From Silene latifolia (Eukaryota > Streptophyta > Magnoliopsida > Caryophyllales > Caryophyllaceae): a DNA stretch of 64,000 bases. Below the pieces are notes generated by a model. That model was not told the DNA's origin and did no database searches. It worked only from the letters and a program-made list of their open reading frames with translations. Positions 45,477 through 57,246 of the stretch are shown here, in pieces (position 1 is the first letter of the stretch; the number at the start of each line of letters is the position of its first letter). Made by a program: the position numbers and the translations under genes. The DNA is taken from NCBI RefSeq assembly GCF_048544455.1, contig NC_133530.1, positions 16,421,748 to 16,485,747 on the forward strand. Direction: 5' to 3'.

Positions 45477-46956
45477 TCAAGTTGGCATTGGGTTCAAGGA
45501 ACACAAGCCCAACTTGGAAGATAGGAAACGATGTTGAGTGTCACCAAGGCTCTTAGTCATAATGTCAGCAAGTTGAAGAGCAGACTTGACATGAACAGTG
45601 GAGATGAAGCCTTCCTGGACTTTGTCACGAACATAGTGACAATCGATATTGAGGTGCTTCGTCCTCTCGTGGAAAACCGGGTTAGCGGCTATGTGTTGAG
45701 CAGCACGATTATCACACATCAAGGGAATAGGAAGAGGGACCTTGAGCTGTAAATCATTTAACAAACCCTCAACCCATTCTAACTCACTAGTTGTGGCACT
45801 CATACTACGATATTCGGACTCCGCGGATGACTTTGAAACCGTTTTTTGCTTTTTGGTCTTCCAACTGATTAAAGAAGAACCAAGAAAAACGCAATAACCA
45901 GTGATTGATTTAGCAGAGAAGGGGCAATTTCCCCAATCTGCATCAGAATAACCTGACAAAGAGAGGTCTGAAGTAGAGGAATAGAATAGCCCATGATTAA
46001 TCGTACCCTTAAGGTACCTGACAACATGAAGAGCAGCATGGTAGTGTGGTTGACGAGGAGAGCTCAGAAATTGTGACAATTGCTGGACATAAAAAAAAAT
46101 GTCAGGACGAGTTAAATTGAGATAGAGCAAGCGCCCAACAAGTCTTCTATATGGCTCTGCATCTGGTAATAAGTCGCCATCTTCAATTGAAAGCTTAACA
46201 CCACAAGGAAATGGAATAAGTGCAGGCTTGCAATCTTGCAGACCTGTTTCAAGAAGAAGATCAACTATATATTTCCTTTGGTTTAGAAGAATGCCCTTGC
46301 CATTTCGGGCTACCTATACTCCAAAAAAAAAAACGCATGAGGCCAAGGTCCTTGATTGTGAATTTCTTGTCAAGTGCTTGCTTGATTGAAGTAATATATG
46401 AAGAATTAGATCCAGTAATTAATAGATCATCAACGTACACCAGTATTATTGTGAAATGAGAACCCTGAATCTTTGTGAATAAAGAATAATCGTGCTTGGA
46501 CTGGCTGAATCCTAATTCTTTCATTAAAAACCGAGATAATTCAATGTTCTATTGACGACTTGCTTGCTTTAATCCATAGAGAGAACGCTTTAAATGACAG
46601 ACTTGCCCAGGTTGAGCCTTTGTGTATCCTGGTGGAGGTTCCATATAGACAGTTTCATCAAGATATCCCTGCAAAAATGCATTGTTAATGTCTAACTGAA
46701 AGAGGGGCCAATTCTTAGATGCTGCTAAAGCCATTACAGTTCGCACAGTAGCAAACTTTGCTACTGGTGAGAACGTATGTTTGTAATCTTTTCCTTCAAT
46801 TTGCTTCTACCCTTTTGCAACCAAACGAGCTTTCTAGCGTTCAATGGTACCATCTAGTTTGAATTTGAGCTTGTAAATCCATTTGCAACCAATGGGAGTG
46901 TGCCCAGCAGGTAGAGGAACTAAATCCCAAGTATGATTGACATCAAGAGCTTGAAG
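45477..46956 (-). pseudogene. Copia reverse transcriptase and RNase H (right copy), stops and frameshift
   Basis: RNase H is intact in frame at 45477-46130 (YSDADWGNCP, SKSSAESEYRS). Reverse transcriptase pieces are at 46261-46524 (YVDDLLITG) and 46549-46746 ([23 protein letters not shown]). Compared with the left copy, in-frame stops arose at about 46550 (Trp codon), 46807 and 46834 (Tyr codons) and 46956 (Glu codon). A T-run of different length (46323-46333) breaks the frame after MRFF; the stop soon after that run is shared with the left copy. Confidence 0.88.
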
Positions 46957-47455
46957 TTACTGACTCATTGCCTTGACCCAATTCTCGTCTTTAACAACTT
47001 GAGAATAAGTGCTTGGTTCAGGCTTTGCCAAAACATTAGCCAGAGAATGCTTGAATTCTGGACTATGATCATGAAGAGAGGAACATATAGTATTAACATT
47101 AAAAGCATTAGAAATATTAGAATTAGGAAGAACATACAAATTTGGTAATAGACAATTCTGCAATCTTGTGGATAATTGTCTAGGCCTGCTCGATTTCCTA
47201 GGCTCTGTGATGAGAGGTCTTGCATTGAGTATACCAGCATCGGCGGTAGAAGAAGGAATGTTAACGACGGAATTACCAGGAGAAGAATGAATGTCAACAC
47301 CAGGAGAAATGTTTGTATCAGTGCTTCTGGAATGTATATCAGCTGAATCTCTATTTGATGAAATATGAACATCATTAGGAATAGAATTTACCAAAGGTAA
47401 TAAAGACTCATGGGGAGGAAATATACCCTTGGAAGATGATTGGAAAGGAAAAATA
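46957..47455 (-). pseudogene. Copia linker region before reverse transcriptase (right copy)
   Basis: The frame at 46957-47463 covers the variable integrase-reverse transcriptase linker (PSSTADAGILNARPLITEPR) and reads through the position where the left copy has a stop (TYSQVVKDENWVKAMSQ). Its upstream join to integrase is broken by the solo LTR. Confidence 0.85.
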
Positions 47456-49914
47456 TGTGACACCCCTCGTTGAGGTAACTAAATATAACTAGTAAATCGT
47501 GGCGGAAACACGAGATTTTTAAAACTTTTAAGGCTTCTAATTAAGTCCAACGCGAGGCATCACCAACACGATAAATAAGTTTAGATAGTTAAGTTTAAGT
47601 TTACAACACAAGTCTATTTATTGGGGAAAAGATATCCCACGAATGAACATGAGTCTAAAAGTAGGTGAGTCTATTAAAGTGATATCTAATTAAGGTCCAA
47701 GGTAAGAACTCGCTAGCTCACACGGTCTTCCCCACTTAAGCTTCATCACCAACCTGTCATTCATAATAAATATGAAAGCCACAGTCAGTGGGAATTAACT
47801 CAGGGTTCTCCCAGCCACAATATGTCAAAATACAAGTAATTAGGAATGTAATTAAACAACAAGCATAAGAATAAATACTTACGGTAACAAGAGAATCATG
47901 ATTAGTATACAAAATGCAATAAGAGTAGTTATGCATAAATGAGAGAAGAATAATTAGGTCAAACGGTCAAATATTGACTCGACTCAAATGTAAGACAAAT
48001 TACAAAGTATAGACTCAAACAAGACAACCCTCTAGACTCCAACCTCTTGGTAGGACGACGATCATAATACGGTCCTAGTCTAAACCTGGCCAGACTCTCG
48101 GGATGGACGACACCCGATTCGACAAACGATACCAAATCGTATCCAAGACTCGAAATATGGTACACCTAACCGTGCCCGAAAGTCGAGTAACCTCAAATCG
48201 GAACCTTGTCACCTAACCGTGACCCCCGGTCCGAAGAGGCGGAAGGAAAAATAGCCCAACTCGGAAACAATGGCACCTAACCGTGACCCAATATCCGAGG
48301 GCAAATAAATAAGGAATGTCGAGTAGTCTCACAATGTAAAACGTCACACTCGGGTCACTAATACGAGCAACAAAGATTGCACAAACATAACGTAAACAAT
48401 TCATGTGATGCATGTATAAACATAAGAGTATAATGATTACTGGTGCTCTGCTGCGTGGGCACATTTGCCGGCCCACCGGCAGAGGATTCATGCTAAGGTG
48501 AAACAAGGCCAAAAATAGATGAAGGTGTATTCTCTGCCGGGTGGCCGGCTACCGGCCCACCGGCAGGGGATACATGCCTAAGGTAAAACAAGGTCAATAA
48601 TGCTCAAAGCGTATTCTCTGCCGGTCGACCGGCTGCCGTCCCACCGGCAGGGAATACCTGCTATAGTCAATTAAGTTCAACATTTCACATTGTGTATTCT
48701 CTGCCGGTTGACCGGCTGCCGGCCCACCGGCAGAGGATACACCCTATTATAAAAGACACTAAAATTTCATGTACTCGCTGCCGGTTGGGTAGGCCGGCTG
48801 CCGGCCCACCGGCAGGGGAATACAAAGGCTTAATTCCCTATTTTTATAACTCAGAAATGCCATGTTGCGCTGCCGGTTGGGTAGGCGGCTGCCCCCACCG
48901 GCATAGGGATCATCAGATATCGAAAACTCATCAAACATCCATCTAAAGTCTTCCAAATTCAACCATATTTCATTTAATCATTTCATACTTCTCTAATATG
49001 ATGAATACTCAGAAAATTACCACTTTCAAGATGAAATTAACATATGAGGTTGTTTATTAATCATTAAAATGAGGTTTAATCATGTAATTATGAGAGAATT
49101 CCTTTAAGACAATCTCATATTTCACCATATTACAACAAGGCATGAAATTACTCCTTAAACATGTGAGAATTGTCATACAAGTATTCTACTCAACACCAAA
49201 TCACCAAAGGGCATGAAAGACATCAAATTTAACATTCATGTGAGTCTAATACTACACAATTCACACAATTTTAACATAAAAGTCGAGTAACCCATCACCG
49301 TTACCTTTTTGCACTTCACTCTTCTATTGAGTCGTCAATGATGTAGCTATCCTCCTCCGGGTCGTCCAAGTTCTCCCCTAAACACAAAAATAAAGATATT
49401 AAGTCAAGAATCCACATCCTTGTAAGATGATAATTTCGAAAAAGAGGAAAAGATGACAACTTTCTTACTTAGAAAGGAGGGGAATGAGAAAAGGAACAGA
49501 ATGGCGCGAAAAGGAACGAGATTGGTGAAGAATTGAGCGAGTTATGGTGATTTTAGGGTTGAGAGGAAAGGGTTTAAGAATGGTGATGTGTTTGTTGGGA
49601 AATTTCAGAAATTAGAAGTAAGGGAGATGGAGTTGTGAGGGTTTAGTTGGGGTTTGGTGTAGAGAAAAGAGAAGGAAAAAGGGTCATGAGTCATGATAAG
49701 CCCAATAACTCAAAATGAGTCGGTTTCTACTAGAATTTCCGCCTCAAACCTACTATAATTCAAGATGGAGAATAATATTATTAGAGTCTACACTATTATT
49801 ATCGTTACATGACTATGACGATATTTTATAAAAAAATAAGCTTTAAATAATAATTATTTAATAAAAATTACTTAAAAGTTTATTCAAAATATAAGAAAGG
49901 CGCGGGGTGTTACA
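47456..49914. repeat. Solo LTR (2459 bp) inside the right copia element
   Basis: It begins TGTGACACCCC, ends GGGGTGTTACA and is flanked by the 5-bp duplication AAATA (47451-47455, 49915-49919). No primer binding site, purine tract or second LTR is present, so it looks like a solo LTR left by LTR-LTR recombination. The TGT(A/G)ACACCCC terminus resembles that of the gypsy-like element at 24783. The left arm has the empty site. The short frames inside are not convincing genes. Confidence 0.85.
48448..48905. repeat. GC-rich hairpin array in the solo LTR
   Basis: Six imperfect tandem units. Most start CTGCCGG and close with CCGGCAG about 20 bp later around a CCGGCTGCCGG core, so each can form a stem. 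CTGCCGG starts at 48534, 48618, 48701, 48778 and 48870 (periods 84, 83, 77, 92); the first unit (about 48448-48485) is degenerate. The AT-rich spacers between hairpins are also similar. Confidence 0.92.
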
Positions 49915-51256
49915 AAATATGCTCATAGAAACGCACATCTCTGCTTAGAAAAACCTTATTATTATCTAAGTCATATAATTTGTATCCTTTTGTCCCATGA
50001 GGATAACCAAGCAAAATACTTCTTCTTGCACGAGAATCAAACTTATCTCTATGAATATCTCTATTATATGCATAACAAAGGCAACCAACCACTTTTAAAC
50101 TACTATAATCAGCCTCTTTATGAAATAATAACTCAATAGGAATTTTCCAATTGAGTACAGAAGAGGGTAATAGATTTATGATGTGAGTAGCTGCAAGAAG
50201 GCATTCACCCCAGAAACGTTTGGGCAGATTAGCATGAAAACGAATTGCACGAGCTGTTTCAAGCAAATGTCTATGCTTGCGTTCAACTCGACCATTTTGT
50301 TGAGGCACACCTGGAATGCTATGCTGAAGAACGATTCCTTTGTCTGCAAACAACCTTGCACAAGAGCCCTGGAATATCTCTGTCTCATTATCACTCCTGA
50401 TTTGTTTTATAGTTGTATGAAACTGATTCTCAACATAGGCAATAAAGGCAGATATAGTGTAATACACACTATATTTATCTTTCAACAAATGAGTCCATGT
50501 GGTTCTTGTGTGATCATCCAAAATTGTAAGAAAATAAGTGGCACCAGAAATATTTGGAATCTTATAAGGGCCCCATAGGTCAACATGTACCAAATCAAAT
50601 ACATGAAGTGCTCTGGATTGACTTTTAGGAAAGGGAAACTGATGAAACTTAGACTTAAGACAAATTTCACAGTCGAGCTTAGTCACACTTTTACACATAT
50701 TGCCAGGTACATGAAGCATCTTTATAACTGAACTATGCCCTAGTCTAGCATGTAAAAGACTAACATGAGGATCAACAGTTGATAACTGTTTAGACACATG
50801 ATTGAGAGAGCTACAGATATTTTTCTCTTCCAACCTTGTGTATTGATGTAAGCTTGCTTGATTGACGAGCAGCTTGTACAAACCAGAATATTTCACACCA
50901 TATGCCACATTAGTCTTAGTTGTAGGGTCCTGAAACAGGCAGCCCTTGTTATCAAACAACACTTGCAAGCCAGAATCCACAGCCAATCTCCCAACAGATA
51001 ATAGATTGTGGCGAAAATCAGGAACAAATAACACATTTCTAAGCAAAATAGACGCATTTATCCTTATATCTCCAATTTGTGTGACAGTTTTGACTCTGCC
51101 ATCAGGTAAATTTATGCAAAGATAATGATTGAGTTTCCTTAAATTCATAAATAACGATAACCATGGACTCATATGGTCAGACGCGCCCGTGTATATGATC
51201 CAATGCGTAAACTGACTCTCAATATGTACATTAGTCGCAGATAATGCAGAATGCAT
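49915..51256 (-). pseudogene. Copia protease and integrase (right copy)
   Basis: 448 codons, colinear with the left copy: protease motif, HARLGHSS, CEICLKSK, DLWGP, SDNETE and QQNGRVERKHRH. About a dozen residues differ by eye. One falls in the protease active site, where the left copy's IIDTGASDH reads IIYTGASDH, removing the catalytic Asp. It ends at the solo LTR. Confidence 0.9.
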
Positions 51257-52600
51257 ACCTGCAAAGTTGGCAAAATTTGCAGTACTGGTAGATTCACCAG
51301 TCTACGGAGTGATATTCATATTCTTCACCACACACTGAATCACGCTTGCAAGATAATTCTCATCGATGCCATGGGATAAACCGAAGGATGTGCAGATTGA
51401 CCTTGACCTTGACCTTGACCTGCACGACTGACAAAATTATTGTTGTCAGACTGATGAGAAAAAGAAGGTTTGTATTGCATCATTGAATTCTTGTCTAATT
51501 CCAGAGGGTCGTCTGGACTTTCTTCAGAAGCGAAAGCTGCAAATCCTGAATTTCCAGGATTTCCATAAGATCTTCTTCCTTGTCCTCCTTGTTGTCTCCT
51601 TTTGTACTTAAGTTGACGGCAATTCTTAATGTTGTGATTGTCCTTTTTGCAGTATCTACTGAACATTGGCTTACTGACCTCTTCTTCTTTTCCTTCTTTG
51701 TTGTAAACCTTTGGCTTCTTGAAATCTCGGTAATCCTTGTTCTCTGTAGAACCAGGAAAGACGTTCTTGGATGCATTAGAAGACGCACCCCCTGGATGTG
51801 TTGAAACTCCTTTGATTGAAATTCTTAGCAGCATATAATGCAGTAGACTCTTCAACAGGCGGAACTTTTACTGTAACTGATCTTTGACTTTCAGCTTGTA
51901 AAAGTCTTGAGAAAGCTTGATTCAGAGTTGGTAGAGGATCGTGTGCCAACAATAGTTGCCTCAAAGTATCATATGCAGGATCAACTCCCATAAGGAATTG
52001 AATGAGCCTCCTGTTGTTCTCAGCTTCTATGAACCTCTTTATCATACTACAGGAATATTTTTCAAGAACTCCACAGACACATTCAAGAATTCCTTCAATG
52101 TTCTGTAGTTCCTCCCAAAGATACTTCATCCTTCCATAATACTCAGCCATGGATAAATTGCCTTGTTGCAAATTATACAACTCTTTTCCAATCTCATAGT
52201 AACTAGGACCATTCGTTTGTCCATATCTTTCAACAAGATCATCCCACAATTGCTTAGAACTCAGAATATAATCAAAATCACCAGATATTGCTTCAACAAT
52301 AGTGTTTAAAATCCAATTCGTAACCATATAATCCACCTGTATCCATTTTTGATGATCAGCGTGACCTTCTGCTGGTTTCTTCATACTGCCTGTGATGAAT
52401 CCGGTTTTATTCTTCGCTGCGATTGCTCGTTTGATTCCTTTGCTCCATCGCGAAAAGTTTTTTCCATTGAACTGAACAATAAGCAGCTTCATTCCTGGAT
52501 GATCTCCCGTAGTCAGATGATAAGGATCGTCAAAGATTCTCGTGTCGAGATGCGAAACTGTCGAATTTGTTGAATTCTCTGTGATTTCCGTAGGCGTTGT
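51257..52600 (-). pseudogene. Copia gag (right copy), frameshifted
   Basis: The frame at 51776-52492 holds the gag core (from MKLLIVQFNGKNFSRWSKG), uninterrupted across the position of the left-arm gypsy insertion. A frameshift near 51780-51790 moves it into 51340-51855, which carries the zinc knuckle with its first Cys changed (SRYCKKDNHNIKNC) and the GQ-rich stretch. Another break lies near 51360 before the protease. Confidence 0.88.
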
Positions 52601-52909
52601 ATTGATTTTGTGAATGAAATTTGCAGAAAAATTGTGTAGACAATTGATATGTGAAAAACGAAAATTCTGGAATTAAATTTGTGAAAAAAAATTCGAATCT
52701 TGTGTTTTTTTTTAGGTTTTGTTGAAGAAAATTGAAGATTTCTGGAATTAAGCTAGAGATTTATGACGAATTTTTGTGATTTTGAGATTTGACGAAGCGA
52801 AGAAAACCTAATTCGACGAAAACCTAATTAAAATCTTGATGTGTAAAGAAATGATATGCGGAAGCGTCAGATATGCAGAAACAGGATCTAAGATCCTGCT
52901 CTGATACCA

Positions 52910-53194
52910 TCAGAAGAAGCGAAAATCTTATTGAACGCCATTGATGATTGAAATTGAAGGTAAGATGTTTGAAGATGAAGATATGAACATTGACTAACTT
53001 TGAGAGAGAAGACGTAAATAAATGTGATGATATTAATCTGTATACTTTAAGTTACAAGTGTTTCTACTTATATAATCTAAGTAAGTCGGTTAAGCTATAG
53101 TATATTACTAAACTACCCTTGTAACAAACTAACTAATTAGCTGTACAATAGTCAGCTATGTACAATGAGCTAGAATGAACTAGAACATTCTAGA
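52910..53194 (-). repeat. 5' LTR of the right copia element
   Basis: 285 bp, directly next to the primer binding site (complement of 52898-52909) and bounded outside by CTATG. Confidence 0.92.
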
Positions 53195-53199
53195 CTATG

Positions 53200-54651
53200 G
53201 TACATTATTGTGTATCACCGTAACCCTTAACTTAAATTCCGCCAATTTGCACCGTTAAGTGCTGATGTGGCATGTGATGTGGCTATTTGGTCTTGATTTT
53301 TGAGCACATAATTAGACTTAAAACACCTCCTTAATTAGATTTAAATTGCTGTCCTAAACTCACTATTTATTCATGCCAATTACTACTATTAATAAGTTAA
53401 TTAAAAGACTAAATAAGACTAGCAATTTAAACTAGCCATTATTTGGAATGCTTCGAATCAGCCTTGGAAATGCATTAAACATGCTCAATGACGATCCACA
53501 CATTCAATGAAAGCTCGAAGTACATTTAATCATTCCCGAGAATTATTTAACAACCCCAAATAATCAACGGGAATGCATTATACTGATTTCCGACTTTCAT
53601 GTAATTAACTCGTATTGAGCCCCACGAGATCAGCCCTTGAGACCGCATCTCTACTCGTATCAACAACCAATCTAATAACCTTAAAATCGGACAGAGCAAC
53701 ATTAGTAACAAGGGCAGCAATGGTTTTGGTAAGTGCAAGTTTTTTTCCCTTCTTTTTCTCTGAGCTGGCTTTATGTAAGGTGCATTGTTGTAAATGTTTC
53801 CTTAACATTGTTGTGTATAATCGTTGATCAAGTGTTAGAGGCTTGAATTTATTTTGTTATTTCTTACTTCACATATTTCATGGAACATTGACCTTTCTAA
53901 TATAGTTACTTATTGGCCATCAGATTGTTTGTGAATATCCTTATTCCGCGCCATTGACTAGCGGTCTCTTAGAGTAATTTTCTTAGTTTCTTGAATATGG
54001 CGTACCTAGTACATATCTAGCTACTGTCAATCCATTTTTAAAATTAGCTCTGCATGTCGAGTATCATATTGCAATAGGTATCTACAGAAATTCAGTTTTT
54101 ATTGCTTGGTTTTTTTCCCTTTGTGCAGGAGCAAGGCTAGTGTCATGACTTCAAGTTTGGGTGCAGATTAGATGATATTGACGACAAAGTTAACTTGAAG
54201 AGTTATTATTTTGCTAGATTGATTCCTTGTATAATTGATTGGTGGCTTTTTGAAGTTGATGGTGATTATGTAATTTAATAAGTGTAATATTTTAGTGATT
54301 ATTATTTTTGATTAAAATGTAGGTCTGGACATTTTTAAATTGTATTTTTTTTTTGTTATTAAATAAAATGTAAGAGACCGGTTTTAGCTCGAAACCGGTT
54401 CCAAAGAGAAAATCAAAGAGACCGGTTTTAGTCCGAAACTGGTTTCAAAGATAATATCAAAGACACCGTTTTTGGCCAATAACTGGTGTCTATCTAATCC
54501 ATTGTTCAAAGAAACCAGTTTTTGATGACAACCGGTTTCTTTGATATAACCAAAGAAACTGGTTTAAATAACCAGTCTCTTAGGCTAAGACACATAAACT
54601 GGTTTCTTATAGCGTTTTTAACCGGTTTCTTTGACATTTTTTGTAGTAGTG
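53200..54651. mobile_element. CACTA transposon end, right copy
   Basis: Mirror of 22514-23972. It ends in the inverse of CACTACTACAAAAAATG at 54651, with AAACCGGTTT-type subterminal repeats in 54370-54640. A short frame at 53605-53808 (ALVTNVALSDFKVIRLVVD) is unrecognised. Confidence 0.7.
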
Positions 54652-55272
54652 TATAATTTTTTTTTTCTAAAATTACTCCCTTAAAATACACTTTTATTAA
54701 AAATTTAGGACCTTGTCTGTCTTGAGAATAAGATTAACATTAATAATTAACATAATGGAAAATTTTATATTAATAAGATATGATTAGTAGCCGGCAATTA
54801 AGAGAAATTACTTATTCAAGAATGTTCAGCATCACAACCATCAACAATATAATATAATCGGTTATACTAAAGTTGGTTGGTATAAGTGGTAACTTGTAAG
54901 GGCTCTCATTTTTAAACAAGTGGTCAGAGATTCGATTTCTGACCCTGCAAATGAAAAAATCAAATGTCTACCCATTAAATTGCCTTCAGTACCCTGATAG
55001 AGATTGTCTCAGTTGTCGATAAGGGGATACTCCGATCCTGATCAACACATTAGAAAAACCGATTAACTAACCAAAAATAAGAATATTATAATCAAATATT
55101 AATGGTTTTTAGTGGAAATAAAAATAATTAAATTTAACGAAAGATAACAAACTGACAACAAAATCCATGATAATCTTGGGAATAAAATGAGCAACATGAA
55201 ATAGTGGAGAAGCACAAGTTCATCACTATTTACAAACGTGATTAAGACTACATTTTACATGATTTTAATGTA
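54652..55272. other. Upstream region of the right secreted-protein gene
   Basis: No gene was seen. It is colinear with 21896-22513 in reverse complement, with a few substitutions and small indels. Confidence 0.5.
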
Positions 55273-55280
55273 TATAAATA
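55273..55280 (+). promoter_or_regulatory. TATA box of the right secreted-protein gene
   Basis: TATAAATA, 72-79 bp before the ATG at 55352, in a GTATATAAATAGAG context typical of plant core promoters. Confidence 0.75.
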
Positions 55281-55351
55281 GAGCAAGGTATTATTCAGCT
55301 TAATAATCCAACCTTAATTATACACATCTAATTTGCTCTCACCTCTCAAAA

Positions 55352-55855
55352 ATGAGGGCAATAACCCAAAAAAATACTACTATGGTATTAGGCATTTTAG
55401 TTCTAGCCCTCGTCGCGTTGGCTAGAAATGTTTATGCTGAATCCGATAACAACAAAACCAAAAATTCAGTTCAGCTTCCCACAACACAATCCGTTGCACC
55501 ACAAGCAACTCCTCTGGAGCAAGTCCTACCACCACAACCTTCTATTGAACCACCCGTGCCAGCAACTAGTGTTGATTTACCACCAACACCTTCAACCCCT
55601 CCCAAAACAACCAGTCGTCAACAACAACAACCAAAAAAACCCAAAAAACCCAAAAAACCAAAGAAACCAAAAAAACCCAAAAAACCACGAGGACCAAAAA
55701 GACCACGAGGACAACAACAACAACAAGGTAAAAACAACAACAACAACAACAACAACAACAATAATCCTCTGGAGTCGGTCCTGCCTGTTGTTGATTCACC
55801 ATTAGAAGCGGCGTTGCCTCCGTCGGTCATGATTGACCCTGATTTATTGCCTTAA
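55352..55855 (+). CDS. Secreted proline/lysine-rich low-complexity protein, right-arm copy
   Basis: 167 residues, identical in translation to the left copy, including the lengths of the PKK, Gln and 11-Asn tracts. The features are the same: signal peptide 1-29, proline-rich 40-86, basic PKK block 94-111, Asn run 128-138, tail ending IDPDLLP, and three PLE-x-x-LP motifs. Simple-repeat lengths usually drift quickly, so their identity argues for recent separation, gene conversion or allelism. Basic PKK-rich secreted proteins can associate with acidic cell-wall pectin, but that role is only inference here. No neighbouring host gene gives context. Confidence 0.8.
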   Translation: MRAITQKNTTMVLGILVLALVALARNVYAESDNNKTKNSVQLPTTQSVAPQATPLEQVLPPQPSIEPPVPATSVDLPPTPSTPPKTTSRQQQQPKKPKKPKKPKKPKKPKKPRGPKRPRGQQQQQGKNNNNNNNNNNNPLESVLPVVDSPLEAALPPSVMIDPDLLP

Positions 55856-57092
55856 GTGCCACAATATTGTTGACTTATTATCGTTTTTAATTTCCTTTTC
55901 TTTTCAAGAGTGTTTGTTTATGTTATAAGAGTCTAGCTGTTTATTACATGCATGCTAGATTGATTATGTTTGTTATTTTCTCTTATTTCGTTCCATTTTG
56001 TTGAGTTGAGAACCTCTGTTGGTCTCCATCCTAAGCATATATATATTTCTGTTTTTCTAATGAGAATTCATGCAATTTTAATTGGTTTTTAAGGTTAATG
56101 CATATATACGTAGGGTTTTGGTTGTTAAAATGAAGCTATGGAGACTTATCTTTGTTTTATAAATAGACAATCGAGACAAACAATAACACCCATGGACAAT
56201 TAAGATATTACATAGAATACATTTGAATCTCTAGATATGACTTGGATGGAGAGACTACACGAGAAATATGAAGGTGTATTCGAATTAACATTTCATATTT
56301 TTATTCTCTCTTTTTCTTGCACCTCAAAAATAACACCAATGGACAATTAACATATCTATATATATAATAATTAAAAGACAAACTAAACACATATTTTAAT
56401 GCCACATCAATATTTTCATCTATTTACACAACTCATCTCCACATCAGCAAGTCATTTATTAACAAGAAAGAAAAAAAAAAATACAATAAAGAAAAAAAAA
56501 ACCACCACATTACACCATTCCCTCTTTTAAAAGAATTTTAACATGTTACAATATTATTTCTTATTTAAAAAAGAAAAAAGTAAACGTCTAAGCAATTTGT
56601 AGCGTTAAATACAAACTAGAGCACCACAAACATACATCAAAATTTGTCTTTCAAACTTCAAAGTAAATTAAACGACTCAAACAACAAATAAAAATCAAAG
56701 TAAATTCTAAATTCTAATTTTAGGATTTTATTGTTAAAATAAGTTATCTCGCAAAAAAATAATCACATTACGTCACTATAATATTCTTTTGCTACAACAT
56801 CGATCGTATTATATAATCAATTATTATTGCAATAAAATAAATATATGACGATAAAATAAATAAATTAATCCAAAAGAAAAAATCAGGCCCTACGTTAAGT
56901 GGTTCATGTGAAATTGACACGGTTAATGATAAAAATATATGAGAAACAAATTTAAAATAAAAAAATATTGGCCAATGATGAAAATGATCAACGACCTATC
57001 ACTTATTCAATCAATACAGTCAATTAATTTTGTATCATAGTTCTCAATGTCCAATTAAGTAGTTCCATATTACCTCCATCCTATATTACGTC
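55856..57092. other. Downstream flank of the gene and shared AT-rich sequence
   Basis: No gene was seen. It contains the intact target site for the left-arm Helitron at 56163/56164 and a short extra segment near 57020-57085 missing from the left arm. Confidence 0.55.
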
Positions 57093-57108
57093 TATTTACT
57101 CACATCTT

Positions 57109-57230
57109 TTTTTTTTGGTCAATCGAAGCGCGCATTTAGTCGCATTATAATAGTGGGGAAGAGGGATTCGAACCCGGGACCTATTGTCCCCAATACCTCT
57201 GTCTTAACTAGTAGGCTAAGCCCTCTTCGG
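57109..57230 (-). mobile_element. tRNA-derived SINE, right copy
   Basis: Reverse complement of 14078-14199, with TATTTACTCACATCTT duplications at 57093-57108 and 57231-57246. The A box reads CTACTAGTTAAGA (one change), and the B box is intact apart from nearby changes. Confidence 0.9.
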
Positions 57231-57246
57231 TATTTACTCACATCTT

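Larger units (their letters stand above)
45185..53194 (-). mobile_element. Ty1/copia retrotransposon, right copy, split by a solo LTR
   Basis: 285-bp LTRs at 45185-45469 (3') and 52910-53194 (5'), with the CTATG duplication (complement of CATAG) at 45180-45184 and 53195-53199. This is the same insertion as the left copy. Without the solo LTR and its duplication it is about 5.55 kb. Several in-frame stops in the reverse transcriptase and a frameshift disable it. Confidence 0.95.
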
